In this document: positions 1 to 9,224 of the stretch, piece by piece | How positions within the stretch are numbered: the stretch's first letter is position 1 | Layout of the letters: each line of letters starts with the position of its first letter | Origin: an uncultured Winogradskyella sp. | Lineage (GTDB): Bacteria > Bacteroidota > Bacteroidia > Flavobacteriales > Flavobacteriaceae | Length of the DNA: 64,000 bases | Assembly (NCBI RefSeq): GCF_947496485.1 | Contig: NZ_CANMCZ010000004.1 | Location: 1 to 64,000 of the forward strand | Direction of reading: 5' to 3' | Made by a program: the position numbers and the translations under genes | The notes under the pieces: model-generated | The model's database searches: none | What the model saw: only the letters and a program-made list of their open reading frames with translations | Told to the model about the DNA's origin: nothing

Positions 1-2
1 GT

Positions 3-3000
3 GAAACCGGATTAAGTGTTACCATAGATGCGAGTGCTGTAGATATGAGCACACCAGGCAGTTATAATGTGACCTATGATGTAACTGATACAGCAGGCAA
101 TCCAGCGACTCAAGTGATACGAACTGTAACGGTTCAAGATACGACTGGTCCAACTATACCTAATTTACCTGTAATTACAGGTCAATGTAGCGCAACAGTT
201 CCTGTTCCAACAACAACCGATAGTTGTACAGGATTAATTACAGGAACTACATCAGATCCTTTAACTTATAATAGTCAAGGTTCTTTTGCAATAACATGGA
301 ATTTTGATGATGGAAATGGGAATTCCATAAACGTTGTTCAAAATGTAGTTATTGATGATACAATAGATCCAGTAGCAGTTTGTCAAGATATTACAATACC
401 GCTAGATAATATAACTGGAACAGCGACTATAACTGGAGCTCAAATAGATAATGGATCAACTGATAATTGTGGTACAGTTAATTTTAACTTATCACAAAGC
501 ATGTTTGATTGTTCTAATATAGGTACTAATGTCATAGTTCTTACTGTTGATGATGGTAATGGAAATACAGATACATGTACAGCGACAGTTACAGTTACAA
601 GTCCTACAATTACAGGTGGAACATTGGTTGGGTATTTAAATAATAATCAAACGCCTGCTGATGCTGATGATTTGGTTGAAGTCACTGCTTGCCCAGATGA
701 ACCTCAAAATGCAACTTTTACTTTGTCTGGGCATACAGGAAATGTTGCCTATTGGGAATCTTCAAATGACGGAGGTGTGACTTGGACAACTATTGCAAAT
801 ACAACAACAACATATACCTATACTAATATTCTTGAAACAACTTTGATTAGAGCTGTAGTTCAGATTGGTTCTTGTCAGGCAAACTCATCAATAGTAGTTG
901 TGGCAGTTATTCCACCAGATTTACCTCCTACAATTATTGGACCAGATACATTTACCTCTTGTTTAGGAGATGCTGTTACAGTACAAGTTGAAAGTTCTTT
1001 TGCTGTTAATCCAGAATTTAATAACGGAGGGCAATTTGATCAAGCTAACCTGCCTGGTTGGCTAGTAGATGGTCTTGATGGAGTGAGTGGTTGGAGTGCT
1101 TCAGGAAGCAATTCGGTTCCAACTGCATGGAGAGGTATAAGTAATGGTAATGCAAATAATTCGAGCAATATCACTGAAGGTGTTCGTTACAAAAACCAAG
1201 GATTTGGTAAGTTTGCAATAACTTATGGTAATTTTGGAACTCCAGCCATAACCACCTTAGAAACGGCCGTTTTTAATACTTTAGGATTATCCACTGCTAG
1301 TTTAGACTTTCAATCTGCCTATTATTTACAGGCAGGTGCTGTTGGTATGGTAGAGTTATCGGTTGATGGTGGAACAACATATCCAGTCACTTTAATGAGT
1401 TTTAGTGGACCTGGAGATTCTGGTGGGTTTGTAAATTTAGGAAATGGAGGCAACAATGTGCCAACCATTAATCTGGCGGATCCTAGTAATGGAGTTTCTC
1501 TTGATTTGACAGATTATATAGGCTTAACCAATTTAAGAATTAGATTTACATTTACATCTACAGTAGGAAGTTCATGGGCAATTGATGGAATAACACTTCC
1601 TCAAGCACCTGTAGATGAAGTAATCGAATGGACAGATGATAACGGCATAGTTGTTACTACTGGTTCAACAACAACAATAACACCTGTTACTCCTGGTGTA
1701 CAAATTTATGGTGCTACGTCCTTAATAAACGGCTGTAGAGCTGATGGAGATGAAGGGACAGAATTTGTTACTATAAATTCTAGTCTAGCTTATGCAGGAG
1801 AGGATATTTCCCAAATTATTGGTGAATGTGGAGAGGATATTTCTCTCAATGCTTATGATAACAATTTAACTGCTGCTCAAAATATATTAAATGGTGTCAA
1901 TAATGCGTCCATTTTTACAACAGGAACATATCCAGGTACAAGTGAAGCTGGTGTTTGGTCTGCTAATCAAATTTCAGCTTGTGGAGGTAATTATACGTTT
2001 TCTGATTTGGGTAGTCCAACTTCAAAGTTTACTGCAGATCCTGGAACTTATGAATTGACTTGGACCATACCTTCCATTAACTGTTCAGATACCATCTTAG
2101 TTACTATTGAAAGTTGTCCAACGATTGATTTTGACGGTAATAATGATTATATAACATTTAAAGATAATTATGATTTTTCTAGTGGATTTAGTTTAGAATT
2201 ATGGGTAAAACCAGAATCTGTTACTGGAACTCAGACACTAATTTCAAAACGAGATGCTAATAATAGAAATAATGGATACGATTTAAGTTTAGTAGGTTCT
2301 ACTGTTCAATTCAACTTTAATTCCACAGGAAGCATAACATCTTCTTATCCAATTTCAACTGACAGATGGTATCACATAGCAGTAACTTATGATAATGCTG
2401 GTAATAATTATAGGTTATATATTGATGGGATAGAGGTGAGTACTCCGGTTAATGCTATATATCCAGTTGGTAATTCAATGAGTTGTATTGTTGGTGCAAT
2501 GGATCAAAGTAATAATCCTCCAAATAAACCTGTAAGCTACTTTAACGGTTGGATAGATGAACTTAGAATTTGGGATGTAGCTTTAACAGATGCTCAAATT
2601 CGTATGATGATGAATCAAGAAATTGAGAATAATACTGCTATAAGAGGCGCAGTAGTTCCTCTTGATGTTCCTGGTTTAAATTGGGCAGATTTAGATGGCT
2701 ATTATCGCATGGATGTTAACTGTGGTAAATTATTAGCTAATAAAGGAATAGAAGGTTTAATGAGAAATATGAATTCTGTACAGCAGGAAACGGCACCAAT
2801 ACCATATACATCTCGAGTGGATGGCCAAGAATGGGCTACAGATAACACATGGACTAATTTTAGTGTTTGGGATGCACCTAATAGTAATGGAGTTGACGGT
2901 GTTACACCTATAGAATGGAATATCGTACAAGCTTCTCACAATATTGAATCTGGTGACAAAGACATTACTGTTTTAGGTCTTATTTCTGATGTTGCAAATA

Positions 3001-4694
3001 AAGAATTAACCATTATGGATCCGTTTACTACAAATGATGAATCTAATGATGGACAAATGTTAAGGGTAACTCATTATTTAGATTTAGATGGAGACATTGA
3101 TTTAGTTGGGGAATCTCAATTACTACAGGATGAAAATAGTATTCTAGATAATGGTAGTGCTGGTAAAATAGAAAGAGACCAACAAGGAACAACCAATATC
3201 TATAATTATAATTATTGGAGTTCTCCAGCGACTACGCAAGGCAGTAATAATAACAGTCCATACACAATTAATAGTATATTAAGAGATGGTACGAATACAA
3301 ACGCTGTGACTTTACCTAATATAAATTGGATAGGTGGTTATGATGCATCGCCTGTTCCATTAAGTATTCCAAGTTACTGGTTATTCTCATATGAAAATTT
3401 CCCTTTAGATTCCTACTCAGACTGGAATCCAATAGGACAAACAGGAAATTTAAACGCTGGTTTAGGATTTACAATGAAGGGTAGTGGAGCAGCTACACCT
3501 TATCAAAATTATGTGTTTGTTGGCAAGCCAAATAATGGAACTATTTCAAATACTGTGAGCATTGGTAATCAAGTTTTAGTAGGTAACCCTTATCCTTCAG
3601 CAATTGACGCAAATGAATTTATAAGAGACAATATACCTGTTGGCGGTAATCCTGGAAGCTCGGGCAGTATTGATGGTACTTTATATTTTTGGGAACATTA
3701 TACTTCTAATATCACTCATATTTTAGAAGACTATGAAGGCGGTTATGCAACGTATACTTTAACAGGAGGAAACCCAGCAGTATCACCACCATTAATTAGT
3801 GGCTTAGGTACATCTGTATTGTTGCCAGAACAGTTTATACCAGTTTCACAAGGTTATTTTGTTACGGCAAGTAGTACTGGAGGTCTTATAACATTTAATA
3901 ATGATCAACGTGTTTTTGTTAAAGAGACCTCTGGTGATTCACAATTTTTTAGAAGTCCAAATTCACAAACGACGCAGCCTAATGAACAAGATACCCAAAT
4001 AAAACGTTTGCGTTTTGATTATGAAGGTGCTGATGGTTATCACAGATATCTTTTATTAGGATTTATTGATAATGAATTTGCTACTGATGGATTTGACTAT
4101 GGCTATGATGCCGAAATTACAGATTTACTACCTAATGATTTAAGTTTTGTGATTGAAGGTAAAAACTGCTCTACTCAGGGAGTAGGTGCTTTTGATGATA
4201 CAAAACAATATCCATTATCTCTATTTTCTAATATGACAGGTGAAGTAAACTTATCGTTAACCGATATTGAGAATTTTGAGGCAAGTCCATCTGTATATAT
4301 ATATGATTCCTTTTTAAATATCTATACATTATTAAATGAAAATGATTTTCAATTAATGCTTGAAGATGGTGAATATCTAGATCGTTTCTATATTGTATTC
4401 AATAATTCGGCTTTATCTTTGGATGATGAATTGAATACTGAGTTCTCTATCTTATATTTATTAGAGGATAATGAACTATTTATTTCTTCTCGAAATATTT
4501 CGAATCTTGAAAAAGTTGAGTTATTTAATATTAACGGACAGAAAGTAATATCATTTAAGGATTCAGATTTTATTTATAACGGTTCAGAATTAAATATTAG
4601 AATTAAAACACCAAATATCTCAGAAGGGGTTTATATCGTTAAATGCCATATTTCAGATTATTTTTATAATAAAAAAGTAGTAATTAAGCGCTAA
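3..4694 (+). CDS. Giant surface adhesin with HYR repeats, LamG domain and T9SS sorting tail (5' end outside window)
   Basis: The frame is open from base 3, before the first in-window ATG at 45, so this is the C-terminal part of a longer protein. Counting from that ATG, roughly residues 1-190 are HYR/Ig-like repeats with paired cysteines and DDGNGN motifs. A LamG/concanavalin-like domain spans about 690-865 (FSLELWVKPES, WYHIAVTYD, GWIDELRIWD). The last 75 residues form a type A T9SS sorting domain ending KKVVIKR. About 200 residues before that tail closely match the protein encoded directly downstream. Known for the family: export by T9SS and attachment to or release from the surface. Inferred role: adhesion or polysaccharide contact; no catalytic domain is visible. 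Confidence 0.9.
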   Translation, partial: ETGLSVTIDASAVDMSTPGSYNVTYDVTDTAGNPATQVIRTVTVQDTTGPTIPNLPVITGQCSATVPVPTTTDSCTGLITGTTSDPLTYNSQGSFAITWNFDDGNGNSINVVQNVVIDDTIDPVAVCQDITIPLDNITGTATITGAQIDNGSTDNCGTVNFNLSQSMFDCSNIGTNVIVLTVDDGNGNTDTCTATVTVTSPTITGGTLVGYLNNNQTPADADDLVEVTACPDEPQNATFTLSGHTGNVAYWESSNDGGVTWTTIANTTTTYTYTNILETTLIRAVVQIGSCQANSSIVVVAVIPPDLPPTIIGPDTFTSCLGDAVTVQVESSFAVNPEFNNGGQFDQANLPGWLVDGLDGVSGWSASGSNSVPTAWRGISNGNANNSSNITEGVRYKNQGFGKFAITYGNFGTPAITTLETAVFNTLGLSTASLDFQSAYYLQAGAVGMVELSVDGGTTYPVTLMSFSGPGDSGGFVNLGNGGNNVPTINLADPSNGVSLDLTDYIGLTNLRIRFTFTSTVGSSWAIDGITLPQAPVDEVIEWTDDNGIVVTTGSTTTITPVTPGVQIYGATSLINGCRADGDEGTEFVTINSSLAYAGEDISQIIGECGEDISLNAYDNNLTAAQNILNGVNNASIFTTGTYPGTSEAGVWSANQISACGGNYTFSDLGSPTSKFTADPGTYELTWTIPSINCSDTILVTIESCPTIDFDGNNDYITFKDNYDFSSGFSLELWVKPESVTGTQTLISKRDANNRNNGYDLSLVGSTVQFNFNSTGSITSSYPISTDRWYHIAVTYDNAGNNYRLYIDGIEVSTPVNAIYPVGNSMSCIVGAMDQSNNPPNKPVSYFNGWIDELRIWDVALTDAQIRMMMNQEIENNTAIRGAVVPLDVPGLNWADLDGYYRMDVNCGKLLANKGIEGLMRNMNSVQQETAPIPYTSRVDGQEWATDNTWTNFSVWDAPNSNGVDGVTPIEWNIVQASHNIESGDKDITVLGLISDVANKELTIMDPFTTNDESNDGQMLRVTHYLDLDGDIDLVGESQLLQDENSILDNGSAGKIERDQQGTTNIYNYNYWSSPATTQGSNNNSPYTINSILRDGTNTNAVTLPNINWIGGYDASPVPLSIPSYWLFSYENFPLDSYSDWNPIGQTGNLNAGLGFTMKGSGAATPYQNYVFVGKPNNGTISNTVSIGNQVLVGNPYPSAIDANEFIRDNIPVGGNPGSSGSIDGTLYFWEHYTSNITHILEDYEGGYATYTLTGGNPAVSPPLISGLGTSVLLPEQFIPVSQGYFVTASSTGGLITFNNDQRVFVKETSGDSQFFRSPNSQTTQPNEQDTQIKRLRFDYEGADGYHRYLLLGFIDNEFATDGFDYGYDAEITDLLPNDLSFVIEGKNCSTQGVGAFDDTKQYPLSLFSNMTGEVNLSLTDIENFEASPSVYIYDSFLNIYTLLNENDFQLMLEDGEYLDRFYIVFNNSALSLDDELNTEFSILYLLEDNELFISSRNISNLEKVELFNINGQKVISFKDSDFIYNGSELNIRIKTPNISEGVYIVKCHISDYFYNKKVVIKR

Positions 4695-4702
4695 TATGTA
4701 GC

Positions 4703-4748
4703 TTTTTACGACATATATGTTAACAAAACACGTATTTTGTCGTAAAAA
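4703..4748 (+). terminator. Inverted repeat after the adhesin gene
   Basis: TTTTTACGACA (4703-4713) pairs perfectly with TGTCGTAAAAA (4738-4748), and a second smaller stem lies in the loop. T-rich sequence follows. Probable terminator between the adhesin and its paralogue. Confidence 0.5.
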
Positions 4749-4826
4749 TATGCTTTTTATGGATTTTTTTGTTTAGATACAATATATTCGAAAAAATATA
4801 GAAGTATCATAAACAACCCAAATCTA

Positions 4827-5603
4827 ATGAGAACTATATCTACACTACTATGCGCTATACTGTTTGTAACATTTTCAAATAGTGTTGAAGCTCAATCAGA
4901 GATTCAACGTGTAAGGATTGATTTTGAAAACCCAGAAGGTTTTACAAGACATTTGTTACTTGGTTTTGTTCCTGATAATTCTGCTACTGATGGATTTGAT
5001 TATGGTTATGATGCTCTAAACCCAGATGATTTACCAGATGATTTAAATTGGATTATAGAAGGTGATCGTTACGTCATTCAAGGTGTTGGTGAGTTTAGTG
5101 TAGCTAAGTATTATCCATTAGGAATGTTTTTGACTAATTCTGGTGATATTTCAATTTCCCTAAGGGAATTAGAAAATTTTGAAACTGAAGTCAATGTCTA
5201 TTTGTACGACTTAGAATACGATAGTTATACATTATTAAATGAAACTGATATGACTCAAAATATATCTGCTGGAAATTATTTGGATAGATTTTTTGTAGCA
5301 TTTTCTAACGATATTCATTTAGAGGTTAACAGCGATTATAATGTAGAAATAGATAAAGAGTATCAGAAAGATGTAAATATATGGTACTCTAAAGACAATG
5401 ATGAATTACATATTAATGGTTTGTCATCTGATGAAAATTCAATATTAAATATTTATAGTCTTGAAGGAAAAAAGATATGGGAAGACAATTGTTCTGAAAA
5501 GGACTACATTGTAAATACTTCAGAAATTCTAAACGGAATTTATTTTCTTACGATAGAAACTTCTACTTTTTTGCATTCTACTAAAGTTTGTATAACTAAT
5601 TAA
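4827..5603 (+). CDS. Secreted T9SS type A sorting-domain protein, paralogue of the adhesin C-terminus
   Basis: A 258-residue protein with a signal peptide of about 22 residues (hydrophobic core, then VEAQS). Residues about 25-160 match the region just before the sorting tail of the upstream adhesin: both carry the TDGFDYGYDA motif, a QGVG motif and an LxNFE segment in the same order. The last 75 residues are a T9SS sorting domain (LNIYSLEGKK, LNGIYFLTIE). It follows the adhesin by 132 bases in the same direction and looks like a duplication of the adhesin's C-terminal module placed behind its own signal peptide. No enzymatic motif is visible; the role is unknown. Confidence 0.85.
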   Translation: MRTISTLLCAILFVTFSNSVEAQSEIQRVRIDFENPEGFTRHLLLGFVPDNSATDGFDYGYDALNPDDLPDDLNWIIEGDRYVIQGVGEFSVAKYYPLGMFLTNSGDISISLRELENFETEVNVYLYDLEYDSYTLLNETDMTQNISAGNYLDRFFVAFSNDIHLEVNSDYNVEIDKEYQKDVNIWYSKDNDELHINGLSSDENSILNIYSLEGKKIWEDNCSEKDYIVNTSEILNGIYFLTIETSTFLHSTKVCITN

Positions 5604-5671
5604 AAAAGTTTAAACGAGTTTAAGAATCCTAGTGGCATTTTTAGTAATTTTATCATTTAAAATTACAGAAA

Positions 5672-6823
5672 ATGTCAGGTCATAAATTAGGATTAAATAC
5701 CATTTGTACACATATTGGAGAAATAAAAGATGAGCAATTTAAAGGTGCAGTATCACCAATATATCTAAGTTCATCATATGAATTTTTTGATGTAGATGTA
5801 AAACGTTATCCACGCTATTTTAATACACCAAATCAGGAATATTTAGCTAAAAAAATTGCGGCCTTGGAGCATACAGAAGCAGCGATGATATTTGGCTCTG
5901 GCATGGCAGCCATTAGCACCATGTTTTTAGCTTTTTTAAGGCAAGGGGATCATTTAGTGGTACAAAACACTTTGTATGGTGGAACTGTTAATTTTATAAA
6001 AGAAGAATTTCCGAAGTATGGTATAGAATTTACATTTACTAATGGTTATAAAGTTGAAGATTTTGACGCTGCCATTCAATCGAATACAAAACTGATTCAT
6101 ATAGAAACTCCTTCTAATCCGTTGTTAACGATAACCGATATTATGGCAGTTGCTGAACTGGGTAAATCTAAAAACATTCTCACTTCAATTGATAATACAT
6201 TTGCTTCTCCTGTAAATCAGAATCCAATAGACCTAGGAATCGATATGGTTATGCACTCTGCTACGAAATATTTTGGTGGACACAGTGATATTTGTGCTGG
6301 TGCAGTGGCAAGCTCAAATGAGCATATAGAACGGATTTGGAATGTAGGTAAAAATCTTGGAGGAAGTCTAAGTGATATGACGGTTTGGATGCTAGAACGT
6401 AGTATGAAGACTTTAGGGCTTCGTGTTAAAGCACAAACTAAAAACGCTATGAAGATGGCAAGGTGGCTAGATAAACATCCTAAAATATCAAGAGTCTATT
6501 ATCCTGGACTAAAATCGCATCCAGAGTATAAATTAGCGAAGTCTCAAATGAAAGGTTTTGGTGCAATGCTATCTTTTGAGTTGATAGGTGATTTGGACGC
6601 GGAACAATTTCAAAAAGAATTAAAACTGATAAAATCTTCCATGAGTTTGGCAGGCATTGAGAGTACATTACTTTCACCTCATTTAACTTCTCACGCATTG
6701 CTCACTCAAGAAGAACGAGATAAAATTGGTATTAGTGATCAATTGATTCGTTTTTCTGTTGGTATTGAAAATATTAAAGATTTAAAACACGACATCAGTC
6801 AGGCTATAACTGCGTTAAAGTAG
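5672..6823 (+). CDS. PLP-dependent trans-sulfuration enzyme (cystathionine gamma-synthase / gamma-lyase family)
   Basis: A full-length 383-residue fold-type I PLP enzyme. Family motifs seen are YPRYFNTPN near residue 48 (phosphate and neighbouring-subunit contacts), QNTLYGG with the stacking tyrosine near 110, the cofactor aspartate in SIDNTFASP near 175, and the Schiff-base lysine in SATKYFGGHSD near 199. The C-terminal SLAGIESTLLSPHLTSH is also typical. The family includes cystathionine gamma-synthase, cystathionine gamma-lyase and methionine gamma-lyase; sequence reading alone does not separate them. It overlaps the convergent DUF2490 gene by 20 bases. Confidence 0.9.
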   Translation: MSGHKLGLNTICTHIGEIKDEQFKGAVSPIYLSSSYEFFDVDVKRYPRYFNTPNQEYLAKKIAALEHTEAAMIFGSGMAAISTMFLAFLRQGDHLVVQNTLYGGTVNFIKEEFPKYGIEFTFTNGYKVEDFDAAIQSNTKLIHIETPSNPLLTITDIMAVAELGKSKNILTSIDNTFASPVNQNPIDLGIDMVMHSATKYFGGHSDICAGAVASSNEHIERIWNVGKNLGGSLSDMTVWMLERSMKTLGLRVKAQTKNAMKMARWLDKHPKISRVYYPGLKSHPEYKLAKSQMKGFGAMLSFELIGDLDAEQFQKELKLIKSSMSLAGIESTLLSPHLTSHALLTQEERDKIGISDQLIRFSVGIENIKDLKHDISQAITALK

Positions 6824-7496
6824 TTTTGGGTTTTCTAGAATCGGTTTGAAAGCTTATGCCAATTTGAATTCTGTTGAGGTTGTTTTTTGTAATATGCTGT
6901 TTCAAATAACCGACTTGTATCTGTGAATTTTCTAAAATATTAATTCCAATTCCTGTATAAAATCGGTTTTCATGAAATGCTTGGTCTTGAAAGTTTACAA
7001 AGGGTTCATCTGACATTACAAAGTAAAACGTTCTATTAAGATTATATTTTAGGCTTAATTTGTATCTAAATCGGTGCTGTGTTTCATTACGAGTTTTAAA
7101 ATCTAAGAAACGTTGTTCTAATCTTCCTCTATGTGACACTTTAATTTTTCCCCAATTATGTTTATAAACATATTGTTCAAATAATCTATTTTCATGAAGA
7201 TTTGGTACTTTGTCAAATTCAAAAACAGTATCAATATCCAAATAAGCGTAGCCTATACCAATAGAAGATTTTGAGCTGAAATGATAATTTCCTGCTATAG
7301 AGCCAATCACTAAATTATAGTTAGATGATGGTTCATAAAACCTTAGTTCTCCATAAGGCGTTATACTAAAATTTTCACTAATACGATGACTGCTTCCATA
7401 AGTATACCATGAACCTAAAAAGTCTTCTGAAGGATTTTGTGAAAACAATAATGTTTGTAATGTGAGTAATATAGATAAGAAGATGATTTTTTTCAT
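6804..7496 (-). CDS. DUF2490 family outer-membrane-like protein
   Basis: 230 residues with an N-terminal signal peptide (MKKIIFLSILLTLQTLLFSQ) and then alternating beta-strand pattern with features of DUF2490: WYTYGSSHRIS near the mature N-terminus, regular aromatic residues, and RFRYKLSL with FVMSDEPFVNF in the middle. Families of this type are predicted beta-barrels of unknown function in Bacteroidota. The gene lies after pckA on the same strand but is separated by a good terminator, so it probably has its own promoter. Its 3' end overlaps the PLP enzyme gene tail to tail. Confidence 0.75.
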   Translation of the reverse strand: MKKIIFLSILLTLQTLLFSQNPSEDFLGSWYTYGSSHRISENFSITPYGELRFYEPSSNYNLVIGSIAGNYHFSSKSSIGIGYAYLDIDTVFEFDKVPNLHENRLFEQYVYKHNWGKIKVSHRGRLEQRFLDFKTRNETQHRFRYKLSLKYNLNRTFYFVMSDEPFVNFQDQAFHENRFYTGIGINILENSQIQVGYLKQHITKNNLNRIQIGISFQTDSRKPKTTLTQL

Positions 7497-7512
7497 TTTA
7501 AGATTGAAATAA

Positions 7513-7541
7513 TTAAAAAAGAGCCCATTTCTGGGCTCTTT
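7513..7541 (-). terminator. Rho-independent terminator of pckA
   Basis: AAGAGCCCA (7519-7527) pairs perfectly with TGGGCTCTT (7532-7540) around a 4-base loop. Read on the minus strand, the stem is followed by six T, 16 bases after the pckA stop codon. Confidence 0.85.
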
Positions 7542-7556
7542 TCAGTCATGGAATTA

Positions 7557-9194
7557 TTAAACATGATCACCTAAATGATGGTGTTCATCAATTAATGGAC
7601 CACCTTCTATAATCTGATCAGATGCCTCACTTGCAAATTTTTCAAAGTTTAGATGGAATGAGTGTGCTAATTGAATAGCTTTACTGATATAACCTCCTTT
7701 TTGTAACCAAGTATTCATTGGGTCTAATATTTCTGTTGGAACGTTAGGAATATACTTTGGCATATGTAATCCGAAGATTGGATGTTGCTCATAGTCAACT
7801 TTATCTAAATCTCCATTAAGGATAGCTGTAATCATTGCTCTTGTATATTTTAATTTAATACGAGAACCAACACCGTAAGGCCCGCCGCTCCAACCTGTGT
7901 TTAGTAGCCAAACATTAACACCAGCTTCTTGCATTTTTTTACTTAGCATTTCGGCATATTTTGTTGGATGTAATGGCATAAATGGTTCTCCGAAACAAGC
8001 TGAGAATGAAGGGACAGGTTCTGTAATACCAGCTTCTGTACCTGCTACCTTTGCAGTATAACCAGAGATAAAGTGGTATGCAGCTTGTCCTGGTGTCAAC
8101 TTAGATACTGGAGGTAATACACCAAATGCATCACAGGTTAAGAAGAAAATATTCTTAGGATTATCCGCATAAGAAGGTTGTTGAATATTATCTATATGAT
8201 AAATAGGGTAGCTTACTCGCGTATTTTGTGTAATGCTACTATCCATATAATCAACTTCACCATTATCTTTAAAAACTACGTTCTCTAAGATTGCGCCTGG
8301 TTTAATAGCTCTGTAAATGTCTGGTTCTTTTTCTTCAGTTAAGTCAATAACTTTTGCGTAGCAACCACCTTCAAAATTGAATATTCTGTTTTCAGCGGTC
8401 CAACCATGTTCGTCGTCACCAATTAGTTTACGGTTTGGATCCGCAGATAATGTTGTTTTACCAGTACCTGATAATCCAAAGAAAATTGCAGTATCACCAT
8501 CCTCACCAACATTAGCAGAACAGTGCATAGGTAGTACATTTTTATCTACAGGTAATATCATATTTAGGGCAGAGAAAATACCTTTTTTCATTTCACCAGT
8601 ATATGCAGATCCACCAACAAGTGCTATTTTTTTAGTAAAATTTAATATTGAAAAATTACCTTGTCTAATACCATATTTTTTTGGTTCAGCACATTCGTAA
8701 CCTGGTGCACATAATACTAGCCATTCTTCCTCAAAGTTTTCAAGTTCAGATTCATCTGGTCTTAAGAACATATTGTAGATAAACATATTAGACCATGGGT
8801 ATTCAGTAATGGTTCTAACATTCATTTTGTATTTAGGATCGGCACAAACATAGCCATCTCTGACAAAAATTTCTTTTCCACTTAAATAGTTTTCTATTTC
8901 TGATTGTAAATAGTCAAAATTCTCTGGTGAAATACCCTTGTTTGTTTTTCCCCACCAAACTTTATCTTTAGTATAATCATCTTTCACTAAAAATCTATCT
9001 TGAGGTGAGCGTCCTGTAAATTTTCCTGTATTAATGGCTAAAGTACCATTATTTGTTTCTTTCCCCATTCCCTTTTCTACGGTAATGGCTTGTAATTTTT
9101 CTGGTGATAAGTTCCAATGTGCATTGGTATCTTTTAATCCATACTTTGTAAGGTCTCTTGTTTTCATAATCGGTTGTTTTAATAAATTTTCCAT
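7557..9194 (-). CDS. pckA: Phosphoenolpyruvate carboxykinase (ATP)
   Basis: 545 residues, full length for the ATP-dependent class. It catalyses oxaloacetate + ATP to phosphoenolpyruvate + ADP + CO2, the first committed step of gluconeogenesis, or the reverse in fermentative metabolism. Seen are the P-loop GLSGTGKTTLSADP, the metal-binding IGDDEHGW, the substrate-binding FTGRSPQDRF near the N-terminus and NTGWSGGPYGVG with its basic continuation IKLKYTRAMI. An alternative start is the ATG ten codons in (MKTRDLTKYG); neither has a clear ribosome site, as is usual in this phylum. A terminator follows directly. Confidence 0.96.
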   Translation of the reverse strand: MENLLKQPIMKTRDLTKYGLKDTNAHWNLSPEKLQAITVEKGMGKETNNGTLAINTGKFTGRSPQDRFLVKDDYTKDKVWWGKTNKGISPENFDYLQSEIENYLSGKEIFVRDGYVCADPKYKMNVRTITEYPWSNMFIYNMFLRPDESELENFEEEWLVLCAPGYECAEPKKYGIRQGNFSILNFTKKIALVGGSAYTGEMKKGIFSALNMILPVDKNVLPMHCSANVGEDGDTAIFFGLSGTGKTTLSADPNRKLIGDDEHGWTAENRIFNFEGGCYAKVIDLTEEKEPDIYRAIKPGAILENVVFKDNGEVDYMDSSITQNTRVSYPIYHIDNIQQPSYADNPKNIFFLTCDAFGVLPPVSKLTPGQAAYHFISGYTAKVAGTEAGITEPVPSFSACFGEPFMPLHPTKYAEMLSKKMQEAGVNVWLLNTGWSGGPYGVGSRIKLKYTRAMITAILNGDLDKVDYEQHPIFGLHMPKYIPNVPTEILDPMNTWLQKGGYISKAIQLAHSFHLNFEKFASEASDQIIEGGPLIDEHHHLGDHV

Positions 9195-9224
9195 GATTTA
9201 ATATTTTTTGATTCGACTTTCAAT

